Of a DNA stretch of 64,000 nt, positions 12,976 to 26,522 are shown piece after piece (the stretch's first letter is position 1; each line of letters starts with the position of its first letter). Under the pieces are notes generated by a model. That model saw only the letters and a program-made list of their open reading frames with translations. It was not told the origin of the DNA and did no database searches. The DNA comes from Augochlora pura (taxonomy: Eukaryota > Arthropoda > Insecta > Hymenoptera > Halictidae): assembly GCF_028453695.1 (NCBI RefSeq), contig NC_135775.1, positions 28,430,545-28,494,544 on the forward strand, given 5' to 3'. The position numbers were made by a program, and so were the translations under genes.

Positions 12976-14261
12976 GTTAATTGATTCGAAGACTTTATAA
13001 TCGAGCTCACTTGTCTTTTTAACATTTCCGTATGCACAGATTATATTTTAAGGCAAGCGAAATTTTCGAGACTCACTCGTACGTCCAACGATTAGAGCAA
13101 CGCTTCTCATAAATGTATTTACAGCCCGAACGATCGTAAATGAAGAAATTCGATTCGCGCGAGCTCAGCGTTAAAGAATGCGCGACTAAAACGTGGTACG
13201 AAAAATATTTGATCCCGTGGATGAATATCTGTGATCGAAACGCCACGAGGCAACAGACAGACAGACTTTATTACCTTTTATTCGATTCGCCGCTCTGCTC
13301 GCGAGCGATGAAACATTCCCGGTAGAACCGCGGAACAGATTCCGTTGGTAGTCTTTTCGAAAGTTTCCCCGGGGTTCCTCGGGTTTCCCGGAAGATAATA
13401 TTCCTCCGTGCTCTCCCAAGTTCCCGAACACAGTGACATTAACCACGGATTTTCAGCGTAACTTGTCGGCCAGAATGTCGCGTCGCCGCGACGATGCATC
13501 TTCGACGGGCGGAGGGGGGGGATATGTATTATTAGCTCGCGCGCTCGGAAACTCTGTGTGTACGTTTCCACGTGGACGGTCTCGATCGTGTCCCCGGTAA
13601 TTGGGGGTCCGTTGATTGCCGTTTAATCAACGGTGGAACAAACAAAACCGGTAGCAATCGGCCGCGAGCCGACGCGCAGAAGAACGCGGCACCATACATC
13701 CGTGACGTCTTTTCACATCGTGCATTGTTTTGTTTCTAGAGTTGCACGGCGCGTCACCTTTTCTGTGTCGCGAGCTCTCGATCCCACAATTCCGGCGAGA
13801 GAGCGTGAGAGACCGCGCGCGATTCAAAGCGCGGCGGCCTAATGATTTCACTCGGATAAATCGGTCCCCGGTCCGCATCGACAATTACCAAGCGTAATTT
13901 ACCATTTCCTTTTACCGGAGGCAGATCCTCCACGGTTATTTCAAAACGACGTCGATCATCCTTCTTTACCCCGTTTATCATTATTTATTCCTCCTCCCAG
14001 CTTTCGTCATTACCGCCGCCTGTATCCCGCCTCTCATTTTAGACACCTTAACGCCGCGTTTCACCTGCAATTTGCATCGGCAACGCCCGCCGTTTTCCAC
14101 CGGGTTGCAATAATGTCGCAAACGAACCGGCAGCTGGTGCAATAAAAATTGCTTATCGCAACGAATCCTTGCCCGGTGGCGTGCTGTTCCATTAAATTAG
14201 GCAAGGAGAAAACAATGATTACGCAGCGACGAACAGCTGTGAGCAAGAAGGATCGTCCGGC

Positions 14262-14273
14262 GACACAAACACA

Positions 14274-14310
<37 letters not shown>
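14262..14310. repeat. CA microsatellite
   Basis: Perfect (CA)n of about 33 bp preceded by interrupted CAAACA units; the only clear CA tract in the window. Confidence 0.92.
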
Positions 14311-14311
<1 letters not shown>

Positions 14312-14674
14312 GGTTGCAGTTCTAGAGCACTGAATTTTAAAGATAGCCATCTAGTCTCTCGTGCTGGTCACTCTGTGGTCAAATATTTGAGCCACCCCTT
14401 TTCTTCTCCTCTGCCAGACTCCCCGCCTCCCTTTCTCCCCCTCCCCCTCCCCCTCCCACTCCCTCTGCTCAAACCCCTGTGTCGGCGGCGTCTGTGTGTC
14501 CGTTTCTCTCCCGGCAGCGGCCGAATCTTCAACCCAGATGGCCTATTGACTCGAAACGACCTCTTGAAAGAGCCGCAGAACTTTTGAAAAGAGCCCCCGG
14601 AGCCGCAACGACACTTTGTACACTGCAAGAATTAGAACGAAGTGGACGAACGAAAGTGTACCGTTCCATGCGGG

Positions 14675-14680
<6 letters not shown>

Positions 14681-14734
<54 letters not shown>

Positions 14735-14774
14735 GAGAGAAAGAGAGGGAGGGAGGGAGAGAGAGAGAGAGAGA
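14681..14774. repeat. GA microsatellite
   Basis: Interrupted by GATA, GAAA and GGGA units in the second half. Confidence 0.92.
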
Positions 14775-15368
14775 TAGGGCCTCGTCCCTCTAATTGCGCT
14801 TTAAATATCTTACGAAACATTAATCCTCGTAATACCGGAAATTAAATAAAGCGCCAAGGAGAAGGAACAACCCTCCAGGGATAGGAGAGATCAAGCCCGT
14901 GGAAATTTATCGGTCGATGAACCGTTTTCGGTGGACCTCTCCGGGGCGTTCGCGTCGTCTGAACCCGTTTTATTTAGAATCTGTCCTCTTCTTCTTATCG
15001 CTGTGTCCCGGCGATCCCAATTCGATCGATTCATTGAAATCAAACGACAACTGCTTCCGTTTCTTCGTTTGTCGCGTTCACAAAATTGACAGACGTCGGA
15101 TTAATCGACGGACTGTTTTAGCAACATTTATCCGTTTTGCTGTAACAATGTTTCAGACTCTTTAGTGTCGTGTCGAGTACCTTGTTAGCCACATGTGGGC
15201 GGCAGAAATTTTTCACCGACTTTTGAAAACATCTTCAATCTAATTATATTGAACGAATTACTAGGATTTTTGAAATACAAAAGATTTAAAATTCAAAGCA
15301 TTAGAATCAGCTGTTTTACAGCGCAGAATTTATAAAATTTTTCTGTCACCGATACTTGGCGATTGCAA

Positions 15369-15616
15369 TTAACCCTTTGCACTCGAGTGGCGACTTTGAG
15401 GCCCCACTGAAATTATTCTATTACGTTGCCAAATAATTTTTGTAACAATAAGGTTTAGATTTAAAAAATTATCAACTCGTAAAACTGTTGGCAGGAGTCG
15501 TAAGAATAAATTTTGTATGCATCAAAATTTATTTTGCTAAATAGAATGGAAATCCCATGAACCAGAAAAATTATTTCAGATTTACAGATAAAATGGCTCC
15601 GAGCGCAAAGGGTTAA
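15369..15616 (+). mobile_element. TTAA element family A, copy 3
   Basis: 248 bp from TTAACCCTTTGCACTCGAG to GAGCGCAAAGGGTTAA, the best-preserved ends of this family. The left end shares GTGGCGACTTTGAGG with copy 2, and the right end shares AAAATGGCTCCGA. Non-coding. Confidence 0.78.
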
Positions 15617-18600
15617 TGTAGGTAATTTTTCGCAATTAATTGCTAAGCTGTAAGAATCGTAGGTTAAGGTCCGAAACTTTGGATATCCATTCGAACGCGA
15701 TTTCGGTCGTAGCCCTCTGCGATCGAGGGCTATCGGTGCGTTAATTGATCAGAAGACTCGATGTCAAGCCGGTTTCGTTCTACCAAATTCCTCGCACTTC
15801 GTTGGCATCACGGGCCAGCAATCAAAGCGCGATTCTGCCCGGGTCTGTTGAATTAACTAGGCTCGGGTTTCGGTTAATTACAAATTTCACGGGAATTCAA
15901 TGAACGGCCCCCGACCGGCTCGATTCGTCGCGACCAGTTAGCAATTACCTCCGCCACGCTAACACCTGGGTCGACATCGACCCGGCGGCCCCTTCCCTGT
16001 AATTCACGGAATTCCCCGTCTTTTTGTAACCTGGATTGCGGTGAAAAAAAATTAACATAATACCTCTGCTGAATATTGTTCTCGTCAAACTTTTATAAAT
16101 GTCTAGCATTGAGAAGTTTATAGGATTTTCGTTATTTAAAAAGTTAATCGATCGTCGACAGTACTCTGCTGCCAAAGAATTCTTTCAAAGACTCTGCTGT
16201 AAACTGTAATAGAATTTGAGAACGTTGTCATATTATATAACCTGCATATTTTTCTTCTATTATACTATAGCTTGATCGAGCCTATCCAGTAGACTCGGTG
16301 AATCAAAGCTATGATTATATAACGACCCCACTCTCGCCTAATTCAGTAATTACAAGCGCGATCAATTTAACACTCGGACTGTCAATAAAATGAAAGCATT
16401 TAATTCGACCGAATTCAAATTGATAAGATCAGCGCGAAGCTAATTTTCACGTGCAGCAGTCGGCGCAGCAGTTCTAAGCGGACAATTTTTTTTCAGCGCG
16501 CAAAGATCGGCAATTCAATAGCACTGATACGAACCGGATCGAGTGACGGTTCCCCGAAGATCACGCGATCCTCGTCGCGCGGTAACGGTTAATTAATCGA
16601 GCAATTAACAGGCGGCGATCGAGTGTCGAGATTCCGGCGTAGCTTAGCTCTCGCGCGGAAACCGAAAACCGGCTGTAAATTCCGCGGAATTGAACGAAAC
16701 ACGATACCCTAAACCGCGCGCGAGTAACTGCGCAAGCGGTGTACTCCCGATGGGAATCGCGACTGGTGCATCCGTCGTTGGGAAAGACGTAAACGGGCGG
16801 CGAATTGGCGCGCCCTAAACGCGACCAGGCGAGACTGAAATAATGGCGTCGTAGTTGTCCATTGTGCTTCGGGAAAAAGCGCGCGCGAGCGCGCGCGCGC
16901 GGTGCTCTGTCGCCGGTTAAACGAGTTTCCCGATTAAACCGAGTTACCGGTGCCCTCGGCCGACGGCTGTTTACAGAGGTCGGCGAATATTGTCGTTGGC
17001 CGGAAAGTTTCGCACCTGGCCGAGCGCGACACGGTTTTCGGCTCCTCGCCGACCGAATTCCTGGGCTAATCAGTTTTCATAGGGAGATGGGTCCCCGCTT
17101 TGGTCGAACACGTCGCGAATCGACGCGCTGGAATTTCCTCGGCGAAATTCCTCGATTCTCACGCCTTTCGCCAGCTTTTTCTCCGCTTTTCTCTCCCGTC
17201 GATGTAACAATTGCGCTCGTAAATTGCTGGCCGCGTTGATCGTCGCTAGGAGACGCGATTCTTCTTTTACCCGTTCATTCGAACCCGACTCGTCAATTTT
17301 TTAGCGACCGATCCGGAAACCCGGGCAGCGTCGATTTTTTTTCCCACCGTTTCGACAGCGTGCTCGAATTTTTTTGACAGCGGTAAAGTCAAAATTGAGC
17401 TTGTTGCAAAGCGGTCGAGTGCATCGGTAGACAGAGAGGCGCCGAATCGACGAATTCGAGTGGTTTTTCGAGTTTCGCGGTCTATGAAAATGGTAGGAAA
17501 AATCGTATCCATCAATTGTGCCACTACAACCATCTCTCTCTTTCTTCGTGCAAGCGTTACTCATCGAAACCAATTCATCGGCCGGAACTTCAAATGTGAT
17601 TGAATTTACCGTACAAAGCGTTACGAAGGTTTCGGGTACGAAAATCTCGCGCGCGGGCGGTACACGCTTCGCTTTCGGAGCTCTTTCCGGACTTCGTCAA
17701 TTTCGGTGGATCCCGGGACGACGCGTTCCGCTCGCCCGCGTTTCCGGAACACGCTTTGCTTCCCGGTCCAGGAAAAATCGGACGCTGCGTCGGTTTCGCG
17801 GCTGATTTAATTAAATCGCCGGTGGCCGGACTCGAGCCGGCAGGTGTTAACGAACGCGGCAATTGGAATTCCACACATGTCGGGATATTTAAACCGAACA
17901 AGGGGGATAGGACGCGTTTTCGGGGTAATCGTCCAGAAACGAGGAAAGAATCGGAATTGCAATCTTTTTGGCATACACAGCACAGCAGCTCGCCCCGTAA
18001 ATTCCTGTTGGCCTGGCTGCTGGTCCGCCGCGAAAATCAATTTCTGCGCTCGGACCCTGGGAACACTTAACAATTTCCAAACCGATAAACGCCGTAATTG
18101 ATCACGATTTCGCCGGGGAACACGTCTCTCGTCCGCTCGTTAAATATTTCGCCGACCCTCCAGTTTGTTTCGGGCCGAGCCGTATTTCCGAAAATTTACG
18201 AAAGAACCAGAGAGATTCCCCGACCGACTTTCCGACGCTCACGTATCGTCGTTTCGGGGGAGCTGCGGTCGGAGAACATCGTCGTAATTCCTGAACAAGA
18301 ACTCGTACACTATTTTAACGAGACTGTTTATTAACCTCTCAGTATTCCCCTGCCTAAGAGTTTAACCTGTCAGCTGCGTCAGCGTACAACGTGTATACAC
18401 GTCACAAGGAAATGGCAACAATACTTGATGTTATAATAAAAATATCGTTCACGTTCCAACGGCGCGATAAATTACGACGAGCTGAGCTTCTTCCTCGCCG
18501 CCGATTGTTCGACCGATCAACCGAGGAATTTCGAAGCGGCTCAAGTTTCGAGCGATCGTGAAACCGTCCGTGCCACGCGATGATCCCGGGTGTAATTCCG

Positions 18601-19074
18601 CAAAGCCACGGCCCGTTTATCTTGCGAGTGAGTCTCTTAGAGGCGGGCGCGAATGGAAGACGCGAGGCTGCGATCGCGATGCGCCTGTAATCGCCGGGCC
18701 GGGCTAATAAAACGCGATTCGAGGAAGAAATTCTCGCGGCGTAATAATGCTGCTTGCATTCGGAAGAGGATGCCGACGAGACGCGCGGCAAGATTCGAGA
18801 AAATAGCGTATCGTAGATGCATTTCTGACTCCCTTAATTAACGATAATTGCGACTCCGAACCGCTTCCGCGGCGAGGATCAACAACAGCTCCGACGTGTG
18901 CCTCGTTAATATTTATCTGAAATAATTGCGCTCGGTTTCGCGTAATACGCTTCGGCGCTGTTCGGTGCACGGTGATTCGTAAACGATAAATATACGGGGT
19001 TTTTTTACTTCTGGCCTCCTTGACAGGAAACTCGAGAATTCATTCTAAGAACTCCACTGCGCGATCAAGAATTA

Positions 19075-19340
19075 CATCGATAATATAATAGCAATAATAA
19101 TGATATTTTATTTGATCAACGGGAGAAAGTGTCTGTGTCGCAATGATACTATAATATGACGCTCGGGTTGCATATCAAAGAGAAGTAAAGATCAAGGTAT
19201 GCAGACAATGAGGAACGGAGAATATAATAGAGGAATAATACGGTATAATATCATCAGGAAATTGATAAGGAAAAATAGGTTAAAAAAGAGAAGGGTAACA
19301 GAGGCTATCATCAAGGACATCCGAATTGCGACGATAGCAG
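19075..19340 (-). mobile_element. Possible LINE-like fragment, copy 2
   Basis: The counterpart of 37425-37640, with GATATTTTATTTGATCAAC then GTGTCTGTGTCGC and CATATCAAAGAG. The shared word order suggests a dispersed repeat. Boundaries are approximate. Confidence 0.3.
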
Positions 19341-21798
19341 AGATTTTAAAAAAGGAATAGCGACGGAACGGTGCTGTCTCTGAGGGGAAGTCGCATGACT
19401 CGACGAGAACGATTGACCTCGATGAAAGTGACATAATAATAAGATAAGAGGGCGTTGACTATGTTGAAGAGCGGAGAGGGGCCAGGAGAGCGTGCAACGA
19501 TTCCGGTAATCACCGGTCGGAGCTAATAAAGTGAAGTTAGGCGAAGGAACGCACCCGTAATAACAAGCGAGAGCATGCGATCCCCCCGCGCGCCGCGAGG
19601 TCTCTCGAGAGACGTCCGGACGAGTTAACCGGCGGAACCGCACGGAGTGAATCGTTGCGCCGTTGCGCCGTTGCACCGTTACAACGGCGAAGGGAATTAC
19701 CGAGCTGGACCGAAAAAATCGACTACGGCTTTTAGCGGTCGATCCACCGTGCCGGGCGAACCAGACATAATTATTCCGTGTTAAGAGGAGAGCGAGAGCC
19801 TCGACCGCATGGACCCTCCGTCAGAATATGATAAATGGCTGATCCATATGCATGGGGATGCACTCTCCAAAGAACCGCCTATTCATCGACGGAGCGAGAA
19901 CGACGCTTTGATATTTCGTCTGTTCGTCAAAACGCCGACGAGAAAAGCGGTCGCTTTAATCTCGATTCCCCCTTCGATTTTGTCTCGGGATCCTCCGGTG
20001 GCCCATCGGTGGCCCACTATTTCGCCGATCAGATTGTCGTCCGCAACAAGTGTCGAATTCTTTTTCAAGAGATCGAACTGCCCCGGCAATTTATTCGTCA
20101 TTAACGCTGCTATTACCACAAACCGACTGCTTTGCTTTTTCTTGCTAAAATAGCGAGACAGCATTTTCATTTCAACCTGTTAAAAAGGAAATAAAAAAAA
20201 GAATAAATGAGTTATCTCCAAAATGGCAAAAGTGTATCGATAATATGGGTGCATAATTTGATTAAAAATAAAAAGTTTTTATTGGAACAAAATCGAATTC
20301 AATGATGTCCATTTTTTGCTCCATTTCATACTTGACAACCTAATAATAACATATTCGCAAGTTTCGCACGATTTAGGATAATTTTAGAACAAGTGTCAAA
20401 AAGATTGTACACAGATTACATACAGTTTATCTTCTAAATAGATCGACGCAGCTAACTGGTTAAAATGCACGCGGATGAATACGCGTGTACAGTAATAATT
20501 GGCCACAAAAGTGTTCTTTAATCGCAACGATCGTAAAATAAAGTAACTGTATAGTTTGAATAATTGTAACGTTAACTCGGTTACTTTTATGCAAGCATCC
20601 CATGGACGCGCGTTGCATTTTCCGCGACGCTTAGTATTCGCCAGGAGATTTCGATCGCTCGAATAAAATCGCCTTGTTAAGAATAATAACGCGTCTAATT
20701 TCTTATGAATTCAGTATCTTATTTTGCATTATTTGATACGCATCTGAAGGAATTATGCGAGGGAATTAGATTGAAATCAAGGAAACGGTCGGAAGCGAGA
20801 GATGTTGTTCCGGTATAGCAAAGAAAAAAAAAAATCTGGAAAATTGTGTTCGTTGGTTAATTTTTGATGACCGCGATGGAAATAGACCAGAGAGAGGTTT
20901 TCAAGGCGGGCGATTTTACTTTTCGAACTGGTGACACACGCGATCTAAAATCGTGGACCGCCGCGCGCGCTCTCGCTCGCGCTCGCGTTCTCGTGTACAC
21001 CGCAACGTCGCCAGGCCATGCATAATGCATATTGTGCACTTACCAGATCTGGACTGCATCACCGGGAAATATTATCGACACGGGAATATCAATGCGAGGA
21101 GAGGTGAGAGTGTCGCTTCCTTTGTCCAAATTCAATTCCCGCGACATACGTCGCCCGGCCGGAGTAGAATAGGAAACGGCATAAATAATAAAACTGTCCT
21201 TCTATTGCGAATTCTTGCCGCGAAGTCCTTTGCAAAGTCATTTCAGGACCACCTGAAAATAACCTGCCGACTGCTGTCCGACTCATCTTACTACATGACA
21301 AACTACGCGACGATTGTTAGCTAAACGTTTTACAAAACGTATAAAATTGTTTAAACGGCAACGCTCGATAAACTGCAGAATTCCAAAGCAAATTGTTCCG
21401 ACCGAAGTAGAATCGGTACGTGACGGCAAATATAATTAAAGAGTATAATTAGAGTTCAACTTTCTCGTCGAACGGGAAAGTTAACGCCGCCGTTTCGGTT
21501 CCTTTTTTCACACGTATGCAAAATCGTCCCGCTTTCCGTCGTCGTCAACCCCGCTGATAGCAAAAAAATCGAATTTTCCAAATTTCCGACGGAACCGCAG
21601 CGAAAATTCAGCGGTTCTTTTATTCGAGAAGTTCGGAATAGGTCGGAGAGGTCGGGTCTGAAACCGGCTGGCCAATTATCGGCAGATCAATACCTTTTTT
21701 TAATGAGGATAGCCGAGAGGTACGCGCAGGCTGTGTGTGCCGGTTACAAAAATCGTCGCCGTGTTATTTTTCGCGTTCGACCGACGCTTCCCGACGCG

Positions 21799-21825
21799 GT
21801 CGTCGTCGTCGTCGTCGTCGTCGTC
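21799..21825. repeat. GTC trinucleotide tract
   Basis: Nine units of CGT/GTC. Confidence 0.85.
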
Positions 21826-21974
21826 TCGTCAAAGGATCGTTTCCCGGTTTGCGACATACTCTCGTTTTATCGAAAGAGGCTTTTAACGAGCGGCCTCTCG
21901 ATCAAGACCGAACGGGTTGGGATTTTCGGTGCACGAGACCGGAAAAGGTTCTCCTCGTGATTCGGACAGGAAGA

Positions 21975-22025
21975 GGTCGGTCGGTCGGTCGGTCGGTCGG
22001 TCGGTCGGTCGGTCGGTCGGTCGGT
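21975..22025. repeat. GGTC tetranucleotide tract
   Basis: About twelve perfect units, 150 bp after the GTC tract. Confidence 0.92.
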
Positions 22026-22575
22026 GCCCATAACGTATTAATGGCTTCTTAAAATCAATAGCGGCGGTCGCATCAATCTTCGATTACCATCGATCAGGGG
22101 CACTCGTTGCCACGCGAGAAGCGCACGCGACACACGCCGATTATTCAAATAATTATTTGCGCTGCCGATCGAATCGGATATCACGGCGAGGCATCAATCA
22201 CCGAAACGACTCGCGGCTGCGAGAGCCGGTCTCGCCCGAGAACGTCACTCAACGACCCTCGTTCACCATTCTCTACAAGTGTCATCTATAAAATTCACTA
22301 TCGTTAGGAATTTCCGGCCGTGAATAAATTAACAGGCTATACTAACAACGTCGCTCGCTCGACCGCTGAATTATTTATCCCTGTTGTCACTAAATACGCC
22401 GCGTCCGAATATGATGGGGACCTTCGGCTATAATTGGTCGCTTCCGTAAACCCCTCCTGCGAACACCTCTCAAAAATTAGGACACTCAGGTATGATTTCT
22501 CGGACATGGTCCTGTTGAGCGGTTCAGTGGAACAAAATGCTCGTGTAGCATAAAAACCAGTGTAAATAATTACAT

Positions 22576-22912
22576 TTAACACGTTCGTCGCCCATCGCAA
22601 ATCGCTCGAACTTCTTATCAGGCCGACATTCTGTAGTCAGGATGAATAGGACAACATTTTATTTGATACATTAAATATAAATTAATGTATAACAAACATG
22701 ACAATGTATGAATTTTTAGTATTTTTATTTTGTATATTTTACGTTTGCCGTTTACCTTAATCCGTTAAATTCCTGTGCTACAAATGGGATTTTCATAAAT
22801 TAAATATATAGAATCTTGAATAAGAAGAGCGTCACCCATATTTGGGTGACGGGGCCCCCACAGAAGCATACCTGTCACTCAGATATGGGTGACGCGGCGA
22901 CGAGCGTGTTAA
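22576..22912 (+). mobile_element. TTAA element family B, intact ends
   Basis: 337 bp from TTAACACGTTCGTCGCC to GGCGACGAGCGTGTTAA, a near-perfect inverted pair. The right part holds two GTCACCCATAT/ATATGGGTGAC palindromic words. The AT-rich middle differs from the other B copies, so it may be a subfamily sharing only the ends. Non-coding. Confidence 0.75.
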
Positions 22913-23324
22913 CAGGTCCCGCGCGATCGTTTCGTGCACAAATTCCCAAAGGTCGACTTCCACGGCGAAAAAAGAAGCGATCGCGATTCTTGTGCTTGGG
23001 GCCGCGGCACGAGCTCGCATAAATATTCGCGATCCGTTTGTCGGCGGAAGCAAACGATCGCACCATCGGCGACGCAACGAATTAAAGATTCATGGGCGAG
23101 AGGGAGGTGGCTGGAAGCCTCGAAAATTCCATTGCACGCGGGCTGTAAACGCGGGGCGCCCTCATCTCGAGGGGCGAATTTCGGTTCGGGGCGGGAGCGC
23201 GCGCGCGCGCGCGCGCTCGCGGGAACAACGGGAACTCGGGCTGCATTCGTCGCGCATAAATTTTCCACGGCCGTTGCCGGAATTCGTGGATCACGGAGGT
23301 CGCGCGAGCGCGTGCATCCCGGGG

Positions 23325-23395
23325 AGAATGAGAGAATGAGAGAAGAAGAGGGGGAGAAAGAGAGAGGGAGAGAGAGGGAGAGAGAGAGAGAGAGG
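23325..23395. repeat. GA-rich imperfect tract
   Basis: GAGAATGAGAGAA followed by GA and GGGA units; an alternating GC stretch lies just upstream at 23197-23218. Confidence 0.85.
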
Positions 23396-24934
23396 GCACG
23401 CGCGAAGACGAGCGTGTTTCCCGCTTGTTGAATCGCGCGGCGAACCGCCCCGAAAACAAACAGTCGGCATATTTGCCGCGGTGAATTGCTGATGTCTCGT
23501 AAAACACGCGAGCCAGGCGCGCGCGCGCCCTCCGCTCTTTGTCTCCGTTTTATTCGGCCGATAAATCTCGAAGCCGGAACCAGCAACCGCCCTCTCCGAT
23601 CGCCTCTCTGTATCGCCGCCCCGCGCTAATTTTAACTCGATTAGGCAGCGGGACATCGGCCAGCGGCCCGTCGAGCCGCGTTTCTCGAGGCTCCGTCGCT
23701 TAGAACACCACGCTCAACGACTTCCCGTGATTTGTTGGCCCGTGGCCGTGTCCTCAGCTGTTGGACATCGCCGCTTTGATTGCCAACCGACCGTATTTCA
23801 ATGCCTGCGATTGTTTTATTCCTGTATCGCCCCTACAAATTCGGTCCACATAATCGTCTCCCATCGAACGGCCAATTTCCAAACATATTCGTCGTCGAGC
23901 TCGTAACAAAGAGCTACGAGGAATTAATAAAACAACGATTTATCGCATCCGATTTTAAAGATAATAAAAAGCCAAGTTTCACGCTGTTATGAAAAATCAA
24001 AATTCGCCGACCTTAATTTAAACAGCGTTTCTACAATTTATTATTGCGTTTTGGCATTTATCGTTGATTCACCTAATCCCAAAAAGCTGCGAGGCTGTCC
24101 CGTCGTCTTCGGTTTCATTTATGAAACACGGAGAGCTCAGCGCGTTGCACCGAGCTTTTGTCGCGAGATATAAAACTAGGAGCGCCTCTAAATTATTTTC
24201 GAGACAATATCTTTCTGGGGCACAGTTTGGAATTAGCTCTCGGAGCGAGATGCGCCGGGGATGCCTCGTTCGGTATGCAAGACGCGCCGCGCCTTTGAGA
24301 AGCCGACACCACGCTCGGAGACTGATTTCGAGAGCTACGGCGGCGGCGGCGGCGGCGGCGTTCACCTGGCCGCGCAATCTGCTCGATTTATAATGTATAT
24401 CCCATAACCGGCGTGTGCAATCCGCGAGCGCAGTTCTGATCCGGCGGGCGCGCTCGCGCGATCCAAATTATTCACGGCTCGGACAGAGAACCGTTTTTTA
24501 AAGTATTTCCGGCTGGTAATTGCTCGGTAATTAACGGAGCCGAACGGTGTCGCCGAACCCTAATTTGCCAAATATTGATTCGTCGAACCCGCTAATTTAA
24601 CACACCGCCTTCAATTCGTAATTGCACGCGATCTCGCTTACGACCTGTTGAGAGATTGTTTCGTTCCATCCCGGATCAGCGGACGAGATCGAACTCTGTT
24701 GCGTTACGAATTCAATAGTTCGCACACATTGCGCATCCCATTGCCATCTCCAGGCAGGACGATGACGGTCTCTGCGCTGTCCAATTAAAGGCACAAAGTT
24801 GCGGGACGCGGCCCTTTAATCATTATACTTTTTTCTGATTTTTTCTGAGCTGATGCATTTTCTCGGACATTATTTTTATTCTAATTTACGCGCATCGTGT
24901 ACTATGAAAAGAGGCCTCAGAATCTCAAGAATTC

Positions 24935-25004
24935 TTAACCCCTTGGCATACTTTGACTAATTCGTTCTTTTCAGTCAATTCGCCAATCGACCGCAAATGG
25001 TTAA
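24935..25004. mobile_element. Short TTAA element remnant
   Basis: 70 bp from TTAACCCCTTGGCATAC to CGACCGCAAATGGTTAA. The ends are only roughly inverted. It is probably a heavily deleted member of the C/E-type elements. Confidence 0.4.
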
Positions 25005-26478
25005 ACATTTGAATATAACATAGGCACAGGATAAATACAAATTGTTCACATGTCACCAAATATAATCGTTCATTTTTCTATGCCGAAGCAACATTAATCG
25101 ATTCAATGGAAATGGTTTTGGCCGATTGAAAATAATTTCGGAGAACGGGTATTGATCTTCGACAAACGAGATCTGTGCCTCGAATACCACGAATGTTTCT
25201 TTGCGGACTTTTGTTTCGGTGCGCGCGGTAAGGACCCGAAAGCCGAGCCCGAGCCTCTGGTCCAGGATAAAAGAAATCTGTGTAATTGAAGTTGCCGGAT
25301 GAGTTTGCGGTGGGTTCGCCGCCGCGGGCCTCTGTCTACGTGTTCGAAACCTGTTCGACGACGTGCCGAGGCTATGGCGACCCTATGAATAACAAATGAA
25401 CGCCACCTCCATCTCGCCCCTCTGTCTTCTCCCCCTCGCACCTTTTTTTTCTCTCTCTGTCTCTCCCTCTTCTTGTCCCAGCCTTTCTTCGTTGACCGGA
25501 CCGTGCTCCTCCTTGTTCCGCGACGCGAATAAACCACGCTGAAAGATTCAGTGGTAACCGCTTGTCATTAACCAGCCCGGCGCCCTATAACTCCTACGAG
25601 AGGATTCGCGCTCCGACATGTTAATTCCCGCTTCGAGAGAGCGCCGATAAACTCGGTTCGCCACGGGAGCAGCAACTTTCGCTAATCCGAAAAATCGCCG
25701 TCGTGTTCGGAGAACCTAGTTTCTCCGGGAGGAGCAGTGCTTAGAAAGTAAGGAAAATCGTTGACCAAGCGAGACAGACCTCGTCGCGAGCCGTACCCCT
25801 TCCGAAATTTGGCGAACGAGGGAACAAGGCTGACTCGGTGTGTATCTCGCGATTGCAGCAGAAAATGTTGCCCGGAGCAAGTTCGAGCGAGCTACTCGGC
25901 CTGCGGGCCGATTAAATCCTGAAACTCTCTCTTAAAGCCCGGACTGCCGAAAGCCTCCAGGACCCGTACCCTTTGGAATCCAGAAATCGGAGATACATAT
26001 TTCATCGAACTTGTCCGTCCCGACAGGATAGTTCTGCGGCTCTAATTCGCGAACTCGGCAGGAGACGGAGAGAGAGAGAGAGAGGGGGAGGGAGGGAGAT
26101 CATTCAGAATTCATCGAGCGATCGCGTATCGATACCCGTACATGGAATCGTGGCGGGGGTGAAAGCGGACGTCCGTGGCTCAATCTCGGATCCAGTGCTT
26201 TACGATCGGTCGTACATAGGAACTCCGGCTTGAATTCGGGGTCCTGATGGAGTTACAGACGCCGGCGTCTACGAACCGGAGGAGAGAGCAGCAGCAGAAG
26301 CCGGCGGAGGATCTGGGACGGGAGGGGAACGTGTTTCGGGGATCGAGATTAGTTGTGCTCGCGCGCGCGTGTGTTTCCGAACTCAATCTACGCCGGAAGA
26401 TTCGGTTTGCAGTTTCGCGAGCACGCCCGGCTGCCAAATACCCGCGCGCTGCCAAACACATGCACGCGGCGGCAGAGG

Positions 26479-26481
<3 letters not shown>

Positions 26482-26518
<37 letters not shown>
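26482..26518. repeat. CT microsatellite
   Basis: Perfect CT repeat in a GC-rich stretch. Confidence 0.9.

Positions 26519-26522
<4 letters not shown>

Larger units (their letters stand above)
9664..22575. other. Gene-free stretch with scattered transposons
   Basis: Outside the listed elements nothing codes convincingly. A 158-codon ORF at 11813-12289 lacks codon structure and homology. The block at about 13890-14230 has balanced composition with motifs such as AATTTGCATC and could be a conserved non-coding element; this cannot be tested here. Confidence 0.55.

Noticed and set aside
20177..20463. Possible further TTAA element
   Set aside because: CTGTTAAAA and ACTGGTTAAAA do not form matching inverted ends, and no related copy was seen.
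21975..22025. GGTC array as telomere-like repeat
   Set aside because: Short, internal, and not the insect TTAGG unit; an ordinary microsatellite.
22909..23586. 225-codon ORF on the - strand
   Set aside because: The core is a Leu-Ser repeat from a GA tract with Arg-rich GC flanks; overlapping ORFs of equal length exist in other frames.
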